Source: Actinotalea endophytica
Lineage (GTDB): Bacteria; Actinomycetota; Actinomycetes; Actinomycetales; Cellulomonadaceae
Assembly (NCBI RefSeq): GCF_025717005.1
Contig: NZ_JAOVZU010000002.1
Span: 407,480 to 471,479, forward strand
DNA: 64,000 nucleotides
Direction: 5' to 3'
Part shown: one piece after another, positions 44,713-51,747 of the stretch
How the letters are laid out: the number at the start of each line of letters is the position of its first letter
How positions within the stretch are numbered: the first letter of the stretch is position 1
Notes under the pieces: model-generated
What the model was told of the DNA's origin: nothing
Database searches by the model: none
What the model saw: only the letters and a program-made list of their open reading frames with translations
Position numbers and translations under genes: made by a program

Positions 44713-45533
44713 GTGCGCTCCGCCCGCAGCGCGTAGCCGAAGCCGCGTACCGTCGCGAGCAGCGGTGGGCCGTCCGCGTCGAGCTTGCGGCGCAGGCGGG
44801 AGACGAGCTTCTCGACCACCGACGTGTCGCCGCCGTAGTCGTAGCCCCACACCCGATCCAGCAGCTGCGCCTTGGAGAGCACGCGCTCGGGGCTGGACGC
44901 GAGCGCGACCAGCAGTCGGAACTCGGCGGCGGACAGGTCGAGGGGGCGCTCGCCGCGGCGGGCCACGGCGCGGCCGGTGTCCACGACGAGGTCGAGGTAG
45001 GTGAGCACGCCGTCGTCCGCGGGGGAGACCGGGGCCGCGTCGCGAGCCGAGCCGCCGGTCGAGAGTTCGCCGGAAGCTCCGGCAGCACCGACCGCAGCGC
45101 CTGCGCCACCGGGCCAGGCGCCGACCCCGCTCGTGCCGGCCGCGTCGGCGCGGCGCAGGATCGCCTCGAGCCGCGCGACCACCTCGGACAGGTCGAACGG
45201 CTTGGTGACGTAGTCGTCGGCGCCGACCCCGAGCCCCGCGACCCGGTCGGCGACGGCGTCGCGCGACGACAGCATCAGCACCGGGGTCCGGTCGCCCGTG
45301 CTGCGGACCATGCGGAGCATCGCGAGGCCGTCGGCGTCCGGGAGCATCACGTCGAGGACCACGATCCGCGGTGGGCGGGCGCGCATCGCGTCGAGCGCTG
45401 CGGCGACGGTGCCGACGGCCTGCACGTCGTACCCGGTGAAGCCGAGCGCGGAGGTCAGCAGCTCGCGGATGCCCGGGTCGTCGTCGACGACCAGGACCGG
45501 CACGGGCTCGGCTGCGGGCGGCACGACGCCCAT
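44709..45533 (-). CDS. OmpR-family response regulator
   Basis: 274 aa. The receiver domain (PVLVVDDDPGIRELL, VVLDVMLPDADG with the phospho-acceptor Asp, ADDYVTKPFD with the conserved Lys) is followed by an unusually long Ala/Gly/Ser-rich linker of about 45 residues. The C-terminal winged helix reads LDLSAAEFRLLVALASSPERVLSKAQLLDRVWGYDYGGDTSVVEKLVSRLRRKL. ATG 45533 is chosen because conserved sequence begins there. First gene of the two-component operon. Confidence 0.94.
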   Translation of the reverse strand: MGVVPPAAEPVPVLVVDDDPGIRELLTSALGFTGYDVQAVGTVAAALDAMRARPPRIVVLDVMLPDADGLAMLRMVRSTGDRTPVLMLSSRDAVADRVAGLGVGADDYVTKPFDLSEVVARLEAILRRADAAGTSGVGAWPGGAGAAVGAAGASGELSTGGSARDAAPVSPADDGVLTYLDLVVDTGRAVARRGERPLDLSAAEFRLLVALASSPERVLSKAQLLDRVWGYDYGGDTSVVEKLVSRLRRKLDADGPPLLATVRGFGYALRAERT

Positions 45534-45610
45534 TGTGCCGGGGCGGGGCAGGGGCGTCCCTGCATGATCACCGGCCCGGCGCGGCGGGGGTTGCCCGGCG
45601 GCGCGCCGGG

Positions 45611-46174
45611 TCAGAGGGTCCGGTAGTGCAGGTGGACGACGCCGCCCTCGAGCTCGGTGGCGCTCGCGAGCTCGAGCTTCATCGGGACGTCGCGCGGAAG
45701 CCATGGCAGCCCGCCGCCCACGACCACGGGGAACACGAACTGGTGCAGGTCGTCCACGGCCCCGGCGCGCAGCACGGCCGCGGCGAGCGTCGGGCCGCCG
45801 ACGGACAGGTCCTTCGCGGAGTCGCGGGCGAGCTGCACCATCGCGGCCGGGCTCAGCTCGCGCAGCAGCGTGGTGCGCGGGAGGTCGGCCTCCTCCTGGG
45901 GGAGCGAGCGCGAGACGACGAGCTTGTCGGTCTCGTGCCAGATCTCGGCGAACTCCCGCACGGCCTCGGAGGTCTCACCCGGCTCGGGCTGCGCGGCCCA
46001 GTACCGCATGATCTCGAACATCCGACGGCCGTAGACGGCGGTGCCGACCTCGCGCTCGATGTCGTTCGCGGCGCGGTGCACGGCCTCGTTCGGCATGGCG
46101 AAGTCGAAGTGGCCGGCCGGATCGGCGACGTACCCGTCCAGCGAGGTGAGCGCGGCGTAGCGCAACCGTCCCAT
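45611..46174 (-). CDS. Dihydrofolate reductase/RibD C-terminal family protein
   Basis: 187 aa, starting LRYAALTSLDGYVADPAGHFDF, with the family segments TAVYGRRMFEIMRYW, DKLVVSRSL, DLSVGGPTLAAAVLRAGAVDDLHQFVFPVVVGGGLPWL. These are NADPH-binding-fold proteins related to RibD-C, usually of unknown substrate. The gene is monocistronic in appearance; the intergenic spacing on both sides is short. Confidence 0.88.
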   Translation of the reverse strand: MGRLRYAALTSLDGYVADPAGHFDFAMPNEAVHRAANDIEREVGTAVYGRRMFEIMRYWAAQPEPGETSEAVREFAEIWHETDKLVVSRSLPQEEADLPRTTLLRELSPAAMVQLARDSAKDLSVGGPTLAAAVLRAGAVDDLHQFVFPVVVGGGLPWLPRDVPMKLELASATELEGGVVHLHYRTL

Positions 46175-46203
46175 GGGTCAGATCTTGCTACACCGCGGAC
46201 CTC

Positions 46204-47022
46204 TCAGTAGCCGTCTGCGGCATCCAGGAGCCGCTGCGTCACGCCCGCGAACGAGTCGTCCGCGGCCTCGAGCAGCCGGCCGACGACGCCGACCGCGAGC
46301 CGCGCGACCGCGGCGTCCATCTCGTCGGTCGACGGCTGGACGCCGGGCGTCGTCGTGGCGGCCTTGCGGACCGCGGAGACGACGTCCTCGCCGAGGTAGC
46401 GGCGCATGGTGCGGGACCGTGCGACGGCGGCCAGGATCTCGAGGTCCAGCAGGGCCTGGAGCTCGCCCGCCGGACGTGCACCGCGGCGCGGTACGACGCG
46501 GCCCTCGCTCAGCTCCTCACGCGCGAGCGTGCGGAACAGGTCTTCCTTGGCGCCGAAGTTCGAGTAGAGCGCGCCCTTGGTGTAGCCGGCGGCCGACGCG
46601 AGGTCGCCCACCGAGGCGCCCTCGTAGCCGCGCTCGGCGAACACGCGTGCTGCGGCTTCGAGCAGCTGGTTGCGGGTCTCCTCGGCGCGGTCGCGCCGGC
46701 GGTCGGCCTTCTGGCCGGCCTTCGAGATGGACTCCGACGCGGTGTCCAGGCCACGCGAGGCCTCGCGGAGGCCTTCGGTCACGGCGCGGCCGACATCCTC
46801 GCTGACTGCGCCCATCTGGTGGCCGAGCAGTCGGGTGAGGGCCGCGGTCGCGTCGGCGAGGGCGCGGGCGGCCGAGGCGACGGTCTCGTCCTGGGCGCCG
46901 CCGGGGGCGCCACCGTTCGGGACGTCGTCCTGGGGGTTCGTGTCGCGGGGGGTCTGCCCGGAGGGGGCCTGCCAGTCAGGCGTGTCCTGGGGCTCTGGCG
47001 TCGAGTTCGTGAACTCAGTCAT
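46204..47022 (-). CDS. TetR-family regulator with long N-terminal extension
   Basis: 272 aa. The DNA-binding domain does not start until about residue 113 (RNQLLEAAARVFAERGYEGASVGDLASAAGYTKGALYSNFGAKEDLF). The preceding segment is a Pro/Gln/Gly-rich region followed by an Ala-rich helical, coiled-coil-like stretch (VASAARALADATAALTRLLGHQMGAVSEDVGRAVTEGLREASRGL). Divergent from an ABC exporter operon, with two matching ACCG-type dyads between them, so it most likely represses the exporter and itself. Confidence 0.92.
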   Translation of the reverse strand: MTEFTNSTPEPQDTPDWQAPSGQTPRDTNPQDDVPNGGAPGGAQDETVASAARALADATAALTRLLGHQMGAVSEDVGRAVTEGLREASRGLDTASESISKAGQKADRRRDRAEETRNQLLEAAARVFAERGYEGASVGDLASAAGYTKGALYSNFGAKEDLFRTLAREELSEGRVVPRRGARPAGELQALLDLEILAAVARSRTMRRYLGEDVVSAVRKAATTTPGVQPSTDEMDAAVARLAVGVVGRLLEAADDSFAGVTQRLLDAADGY

Positions 47023-47044
47023 ACCGGTAAGGATACATCGTCGA

Positions 47045-47055
47045 ACCGTTCGGTA
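47045..47055. promoter_or_regulatory. TetR operator candidate, half-conserved copy
   Basis: ACCGTTCGGTA, 23 bp before the tetR start. It matches the core of the better dyad at 47173-47186, read in the opposite orientation. Confidence 0.5.
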
Positions 47056-47172
47056 CTAGAGGTGTCCGCGGGCGCAGTGCCGGGCGATGTCGTTCCAGGT
47101 CAGAGCAGAGTTGCCGGCAGATCAGCGGAGAACGCTTGCATACCGACCGGAACGAGGTCTAGCGTCAGTGCC

Positions 47173-47186
47173 ATACCGAACGGTAT
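47173..47186. promoter_or_regulatory. TetR operator candidate before ABC exporter
   Basis: ATACCG-AA-CGGTAT dyad with perfect 6-bp arms, 36 bp upstream of the ATPase start and in the promoter position. Confidence 0.65.
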
Positions 47187-47221
47187 TCCACATCTCTCAC
47201 ACACTCTCCGCTGGAGGAGTC

Positions 47222-48301
47222 GTGGCAACCGCCATGCTGAGCATTCGCGACCTGCACAAGACGTACCGAGGTCGCCGTCCGACCATCGCGAACGACGGGA
47301 TCGACCTCGACGTCGAGCCCGGGACCGTGGTGGGGCTGCTGGGCCACAACGGCGCCGGCAAGACGACTTTGGTGAACCAGGTCGTCGGGATCGTCAAGCC
47401 CGATGCGGGCACCATCAGGGTCGACGGCGTGGACGCCGTGGCCGCACCGCACCTGGCCCGCGAGCGGGTCAGCATCCAGGCGCAGGCGAACGTCCCGATC
47501 ACGGGTCTGACCCCGCGTCGCGCGATCGAGCTCGTGGGTCGCATCCGCGGCGGGAACCGGGCCGCGGTGCGCGCCCGGACGTCCGGGCTGCTCGAGCTGC
47601 TGGACCTGGAACCTTGGGCCGACACCCCGGCGCAGAAGGTGTCCGGGGGAGTGGCCCGCCTCGCGGCGTTCGCCATGACGACGGTGGTGCCGGGCCGTGT
47701 CGTGGTGCTGGACGAGCCGACGAACGACGTGGACCCCGTGCGCCGTCGGCTGCTGTGGTCGGAGATCCGCCGCTTGGCGGACGACGGCGCCGCGGTGCTG
47801 CTCGTGACCCACAACGTGCGCGAGGCGGAGCGTGTGGTCGACCACCTCGCGATCCTGGACCACGGCCGGGTGGTGGCAGCGGGTACGCCCGCGGACCTCG
47901 CGGCCGACGTGCGGGGGTCGTTGAGCGTGGAGCTGGACCTGGTGAACGGCTGGCGGGAGTTCCCGGCGTCGCTCGGCGAGGTCGAGGTCACTGGGCAGCG
48001 CGCGGTCGCGCAGGTCGCGGCGAAGAACGCCGCGGGTGTGGTCGCGTGGGCCCAGCAGCAGGTCGAGGCCGGACGGCTCGAGCGGTACGCGCTCGTCCCG
48101 GCCTCGCTGGAGGACGTGTACATCGGGCTGGTCGGGCCCGAGGCCAACCGCGAGGCCGAAGGGGGAGTGGCCGGGACCGCCGCGGACGCCCGCGCCGCCG
48201 GGACTGCCGCGTCCGCCTCCGCGGCCGCGGTGGCCGCCTCCGGTGCCGCCGCCACCGAACCGACTGCCGCGACCGTTGCTGACGAGGGGGATGCGAGATG
48301 A
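47222..48301 (+). CDS. ABC exporter ATP-binding protein
   Basis: 359 aa. Walker A is GHNGAGKTT, the Q-loop [15 protein letters not shown], the signature VSGGVARL (degenerate; usual LSGGQ), Walker [13 protein letters not shown] and the switch VTHNVREAE. After the ATPase core come about 100 residues of the DrrA-type C-terminal domain and an Ala/Glu-rich tail. GTG 47222 follows GGAGGAG closely; ATG 47234 is an alternative. It pairs with the permease (4-bp overlap) as an ABC-2-type drug or lipid exporter, under the divergent TetR. Confidence 0.92.
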   Translation: MATAMLSIRDLHKTYRGRRPTIANDGIDLDVEPGTVVGLLGHNGAGKTTLVNQVVGIVKPDAGTIRVDGVDAVAAPHLARERVSIQAQANVPITGLTPRRAIELVGRIRGGNRAAVRARTSGLLELLDLEPWADTPAQKVSGGVARLAAFAMTTVVPGRVVVLDEPTNDVDPVRRRLLWSEIRRLADDGAAVLLVTHNVREAERVVDHLAILDHGRVVAAGTPADLAADVRGSLSVELDLVNGWREFPASLGEVEVTGQRAVAQVAAKNAAGVVAWAQQQVEAGRLERYALVPASLEDVYIGLVGPEANREAEGGVAGTAADARAAGTAASASAAAVAASGAAATEPTAATVADEGDAR

Positions 48302-49086
48302 GCGTCATGACCGAGGAGATCGAGTCCCGGGAGGTGCTGCGTTCGAGCGGCATCGGCCCGGTGCGGGCGACGCTGCTGCTGGCTCAGTGGCAGCTGCGCC
48401 GTCAGGCCCAGATGATGCCGCTGATGGTGGTCGTCCAGGTGTTCATGGCGGTCACGACGGTGCTCGGCTACGGCCTGCTGGTCGGCGACCCGGACCCCTA
48501 CACCGCGCTGTTCCTGGCGACCGGGGCGCCCACGATCACGCTCATCACGGTGGGCCTGGTGATGACACCGCAGCTGGTCGCGCAGTCGCGGATGGAGGGT
48601 TCGCTGGACTGGCTGCGGACCCTGCCGGTGCCACGCTGGTCGTTCCTGGCGGCCGACCTGACGGTGTGGACGTTGATCGCGCTGCCGGGGATGGTGCTCG
48701 GCGTGATCACCGGGATGGTGCGGTTCCACGTCGACCTGTCGCCTGCGCCGTGGTTGGTACCGGGTGCGCTGGTGGTGTCGCTGGTGGCCGCGGCGGTCGG
48801 CTATGCGATGGCGTCGCTGCTGCAGCCGCAGATCGCGCAGCTCATGACCCAGGCGCTGGTGTTCATCGTGCTGCTGTTCTCCCCGGTGAGCTACCCGGCC
48901 GAGCGCATGCCCGACTGGCTCCAGAGCGTGCACCACTGGCTCCCGATCGAGCCCATGGCGCAGCTGATCCGCTCCGGCCTCGCGCACGACACGTTCAGCA
49001 TGCCGATGCGTTCGGTCGTGGTCCTCGCGGTGTGGGGCGTCGCCTCGGTCGCCGCCGCATCGGCGGCTCTCCGCAAGCGCGCCTGA
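48298..49086 (+). CDS. ABC-2-type exporter permease
   Basis: 262-aa membrane protein with six predicted helices (for example [100 protein letters not shown]). The [31 protein letters not shown] region is characteristic of ABC-2 permeases. Its start overlaps the ATPase stop. A strong hairpin follows. Confidence 0.92.
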   Translation: MSVMTEEIESREVLRSSGIGPVRATLLLAQWQLRRQAQMMPLMVVVQVFMAVTTVLGYGLLVGDPDPYTALFLATGAPTITLITVGLVMTPQLVAQSRMEGSLDWLRTLPVPRWSFLAADLTVWTLIALPGMVLGVITGMVRFHVDLSPAPWLVPGALVVSLVAAAVGYAMASLLQPQIAQLMTQALVFIVLLFSPVSYPAERMPDWLQSVHHWLPIEPMAQLIRSGLAHDTFSMPMRSVVVLAVWGVASVAAASAALRKRA

Positions 49087-49091
49087 GGCGC

Positions 49092-49132
49092 CGCGCGGTC
49101 GTGCGTGGGCCGGTCCCACGCACGACCGCGCG
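49092..49132. terminator. Terminator after ABC exporter operon
   Basis: Perfect 18-bp stem (49092-49109 with 49115-49132; arm CGCGCGGTCGTGCGTGGG) and a 5-nt loop, directly after the permease stop. Confidence 0.88.
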
Positions 49133-49144
49133 TTCGTCGCGCGT

Positions 49145-49281
49145 GTGCCCGCCTGGGCGTCACCACAACCGCGCGCGTGCCCGCCTGGGCGTCACCACGA
49201 CCGCGCGTGTGCCCGCCTCGGCGTCACCACAACCACGCGCGAGCCCGCCTCGGCGTCACCACAACCGCGCGCGAGCCCGCC
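49145..49281. repeat. Tandem 32-bp repeat overlapping MarR gene 3' end
   Basis: Units start at 49145, 49177, 49209, 49241 and (partial) 49273, each reading GTGCCCGCCTGGGCGTCACC or GAGCCCGCCTCGGCGTCACC and then AC(A/G)ACCGCGCGC. The fourth unit contains the stop codon of the minus-strand MarR gene. The units are head-to-tail without spacers. Confidence 0.9.
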
Positions 49282-49756
49282 GCACGACTCCGGTCGCCAG
49301 CGCTTCGAGGAGCCGCGCGAGCTCGGTGCGGTCGTCGCCGGGCCATCGCCAGACGAGGTCGCGGACGAGCGCGGCCCTGGCGGCCTGCACTTCCGCGACG
49401 ACCTCGCGCCCGGACGCCGTGAGTCGGAACACGACGTACCGCCCGTCCGAGTCCGAGTAGTCACGCTCGAGCAGGCCGTCCTTGATGGCTCGGCCGGCGA
49501 GAAGCCGCACGCGCGAAGCCGGCACCCCGAGCAGCTCGCCGAGCGCGGTCGCGAACCGGATCCCGGTGACATCGATCGCATCGAGCAGCTCGAGCACGGC
49601 GGGCTCCACGTCGAGTCCCGCGTCCCGCGCGAGCGTGCGCCGCCGTCCGGCGCACTGCAGGATCCGCACCGCCCGTGCCGCGCTCTCGGTGGCCAGCGCC
49701 AGCTCGTCGACCTGGTCCTCGGCAGCCTCGGTAGTCACGTGCTCGACCCTGTCCAT
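49256..49756 (-). CDS. MarR-like winged-helix regulator
   Basis: 166 aa with a winged-helix core: VEPAVLELLDAIDVTGIRFATALGELLGVPASRVRLLAGRAIKDGLLERDYSDSDGRYVVFRLTASGREVVAEV, flanked by dimerisation helices. The wing GRYVVFRLT is typical for MarR. The ATG at 49756 has GGGAAGG directly in front (tight spacing); a GTG at 49738 is a possible alternative. The C-terminus VVRRARARLW is encoded in the tandem repeat unit, so its last residues may differ between strains. Confidence 0.85.
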   Translation of the reverse strand: MDRVEHVTTEAAEDQVDELALATESAARAVRILQCAGRRRTLARDAGLDVEPAVLELLDAIDVTGIRFATALGELLGVPASRVRLLAGRAIKDGLLERDYSDSDGRYVVFRLTASGREVVAEVQAARAALVRDLVWRWPGDDRTELARLLEALATGVVRRARARLW

Positions 49757-49868
49757 CCTTCCCGCGGAGCGCCGGCCGGGCCGCGGTCGCGGTTGATGAT
49801 CGCGGCCCGCACTTGCCTGTGGGCGACGCGCATCGTCCAGCACGCGGGGGAGGCGGTGTGTTCCTCGC

Positions 49869-50126
49869 AGTCCCGCATCGCCCGATGCGCTTCTCGCAGA
49901 GGTGCACCGGGTGGGCGGCGTATCGGTTGATGCGGGCGGGGGTGAGCGTGGGGGGGTGCGTATCGCCTGGTGCGGTTCTCGGGGAGGTACACCGGGTGGG
50001 TCGGGTTTCGGTTGATGCGGGCCTTTGGGTGAGTGCGGGTGGTGCGTATCGCCTGGTGCGGTTCTCGGGGAGGTACACCGGGTGGGTCGGGTTTCGGTTG
50101 ATGCGGGCGTGAGGGTGAACGGTTGG
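49869..50126. repeat. Tandem 86-bp intergenic repeat
   Basis: Three units in the 436-bp gap between the MarR and phosphatase genes. 49955-50022 and 50041-50108 are identical over 68 bp (beginning GGTGCGTATCGCCTGGTGCG), and a diverged unit begins near 49869. Motifs CACCGGGTGGG and CGGTTGATGCGGGC recur in all three. No gene is convincing here. Confidence 0.9.
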
Positions 50127-50192
50127 TGGATCGTGTGTGCGGTGACGTGCGCCCGGACCACCGGGGTGGGTGGGAACACCTAGGATCGGCGG

Positions 50193-50849
50193 GTGGCCTC
50201 AGATCGGTCCGACGGGCACTTGACGCTCTACCTCGTGCGGCACGGACGCACCGTCTTCAACGACCAGCACCGGATCCAGGGGTGGGCGGACTCCGCGATC
50301 ACCGACGAGGGGATGCGGATCGTCGAGGCCACCGCGGAGCACCTCGCGAGCATCGAGCTGCACGCCGCCTACGCGAGCCCCTCGGGTCGCACGCTCACCA
50401 CGGCCGACGTGATCGCGTCCTACCACGCCGACCTCGAGGTGGTCGCGCACGACGGCTTGCGTGAGTTCTACTTCGGCGACTGGGAAGAGCGGCCCGAGCA
50501 GGAGATCGCCGAGCAGCTCGACTGGCTCGTGCTCTTCCAGGACGTCCTCGCCGGCACCTACCCCGGCTTCCCGAACGGCGAGTCCGCGCGGACCTACCTC
50601 GACCGGGTCACCGGTGCGTTCGACGAGATCGAGGAGCGGCACGGGGCCGGGGAGAACGTCCTCGTCGTCAGCCACGGCATGACCTTGATGACCTACCTCG
50701 CGTTGAACGGCCAGTTCCCGCGCCGGGCGCTCGGCAACGCGAGCGTGACGATCATGCGGATCTGGTCCGACGGCACCAGATCCATCGAGGTCGTCGGCCA
50801 CGACCCGTCCGGCGAGGGAGTCGCCGAGCCCGAGATCCCTCGGCGGTGA
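50193..50849 (+). CDS. Histidine phosphatase superfamily protein
   Basis: 218 aa. The catalytic RHG motif is YLVRHGRTVFNDQHRIQGW (His 17 as phosphoryl acceptor), followed by YASPSGRTLTTAD, the acidic LREFYFGDWEE and the second catalytic His in VLVVSHGMTLMTYLAL. Phosphoglycerate-mutase-like; substrate unknown. The GTG start lies about 20 bp after the CCGGGGTGGGTGGG tract. Confidence 0.93.
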   Translation: MASDRSDGHLTLYLVRHGRTVFNDQHRIQGWADSAITDEGMRIVEATAEHLASIELHAAYASPSGRTLTTADVIASYHADLEVVAHDGLREFYFGDWEERPEQEIAEQLDWLVLFQDVLAGTYPGFPNGESARTYLDRVTGAFDEIEERHGAGENVLVVSHGMTLMTYLALNGQFPRRALGNASVTIMRIWSDGTRSIEVVGHDPSGEGVAEPEIPRR

Positions 50850-50977
50850 CGCCATCCCGCGACGGTGACGCCGGACCTCGCGTACGTGAGGGAAGACGTG
50901 GAGCGGGTCAGACGGATCGAGAGCGACCGCTCGATCGGTGGGGCGAGTCGTCTGGATCGATCGGGTCGCGCAGCCAC

Positions 50978-51634
50978 CTAGACCGGTTCGGTGAGTGCAC
51001 CGATCACATCGGCCACGGCGCGGTGCGCCGAGTCGAGCACCTGGTTGGGGTCGGTCGCTGAGCCGACCAGGGCCGCGTCGACCGACTCCTTGTAGTACGC
51101 CATCAGCAGCCGGCTCGTGGTCAGTGGGTCCAGGCGGAGCCGACGGCCGGCTCGCCGGACGCCCTCCTCCACGATCGGCGCGAGCGACCGCTCGAACTGA
51201 GCCCGGTGCGCCTCGTAGGCCTTGGCCAGCGCCGGGTCCCGCAGTGCCATCATGCGGAACTCGCTCTGCACGAGCCCCCAGAGCTTCAGGTCGTACGGGC
51301 CGCTCAGCACGCCCGCGACGAGACGGCCGATGACGTCCTCGTCGATGATCGTCGGCCCCGTCCCCGTGGAGTCCGGCAGCAGCTCCTCGACCTGCTCGGT
51401 CAGGCGGGCCACCCACACGGCGTTGCCGCGCGCGATGAGCGCGAGGAACAGCTCCTCCTTCGAGGAGAAGTTCGAGTAGAACGCCCCGCGGGTGAACCCC
51501 GCACGCTCGGTGATCTGCTCGACGCTCGAGGCCGCGACGCCGACCTCCGCGAACACCTCGAAGGCCGCGTCCATCAGCCGTTCCCGGGTGCGCGCGCGAC
51601 GCGCGCTCTCGGCTGCGACGCTCGCCTGACTCAC
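50978..51634 (-). CDS. TetR-family regulator of the MMPL/YhgE operon
   Basis: 218 aa. The HTH reads RERLMDAAFEVFAEVGVAASSVEQITERAGFTRGAFYSNFSSKEELFLALI; the C-terminal ligand domain includes GPYDLKLWGLVQSEFRMMALRDPALAKAYEAHRAQFERSL. GTG 51634 is chosen with the G-rich site AAGGGGTGGGG upstream. Divergent from the MMPL-ABC fusion gene; two tandem GATACA dyads lie between, so repression of both is likely. Confidence 0.92.
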   Translation of the reverse strand: MSQASVAAESARRARTRERLMDAAFEVFAEVGVAASSVEQITERAGFTRGAFYSNFSSKEELFLALIARGNAVWVARLTEQVEELLPDSTGTGPTIIDEDVIGRLVAGVLSGPYDLKLWGLVQSEFRMMALRDPALAKAYEAHRAQFERSLAPIVEEGVRRAGRRLRLDPLTTSRLLMAYYKESVDAALVGSATDPNQVLDSAHRAVADVIGALTEPV

Positions 51635-51680
51635 CCGTCCCCACCCCTTCGAAGCCGCGTTGGCAATCACGATCCTATCG

Positions 51681-51714
51681 GATACATTGGTGTATCGGAT
51701 ACAGCGGTGTATCC
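51681..51714. promoter_or_regulatory. Tandem TetR operators
   Basis: Two dyads, GATACA-TTGG-TGTATC (51681-51696) and GGATACA-GCGG-TGTATCC (51697-51714), centred 17 bp apart in the divergent promoter region. Confidence 0.8.
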
Positions 51715-51747
51715 ACACCAGATATCGGTTCTATACGGGGGAAACCT

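Noticed and set aside
49145-49281. CRISPR-like array
   Set aside because: Repeats are contiguous with no unique spacers and no cas genes nearby; this is a simple tandem repeat.
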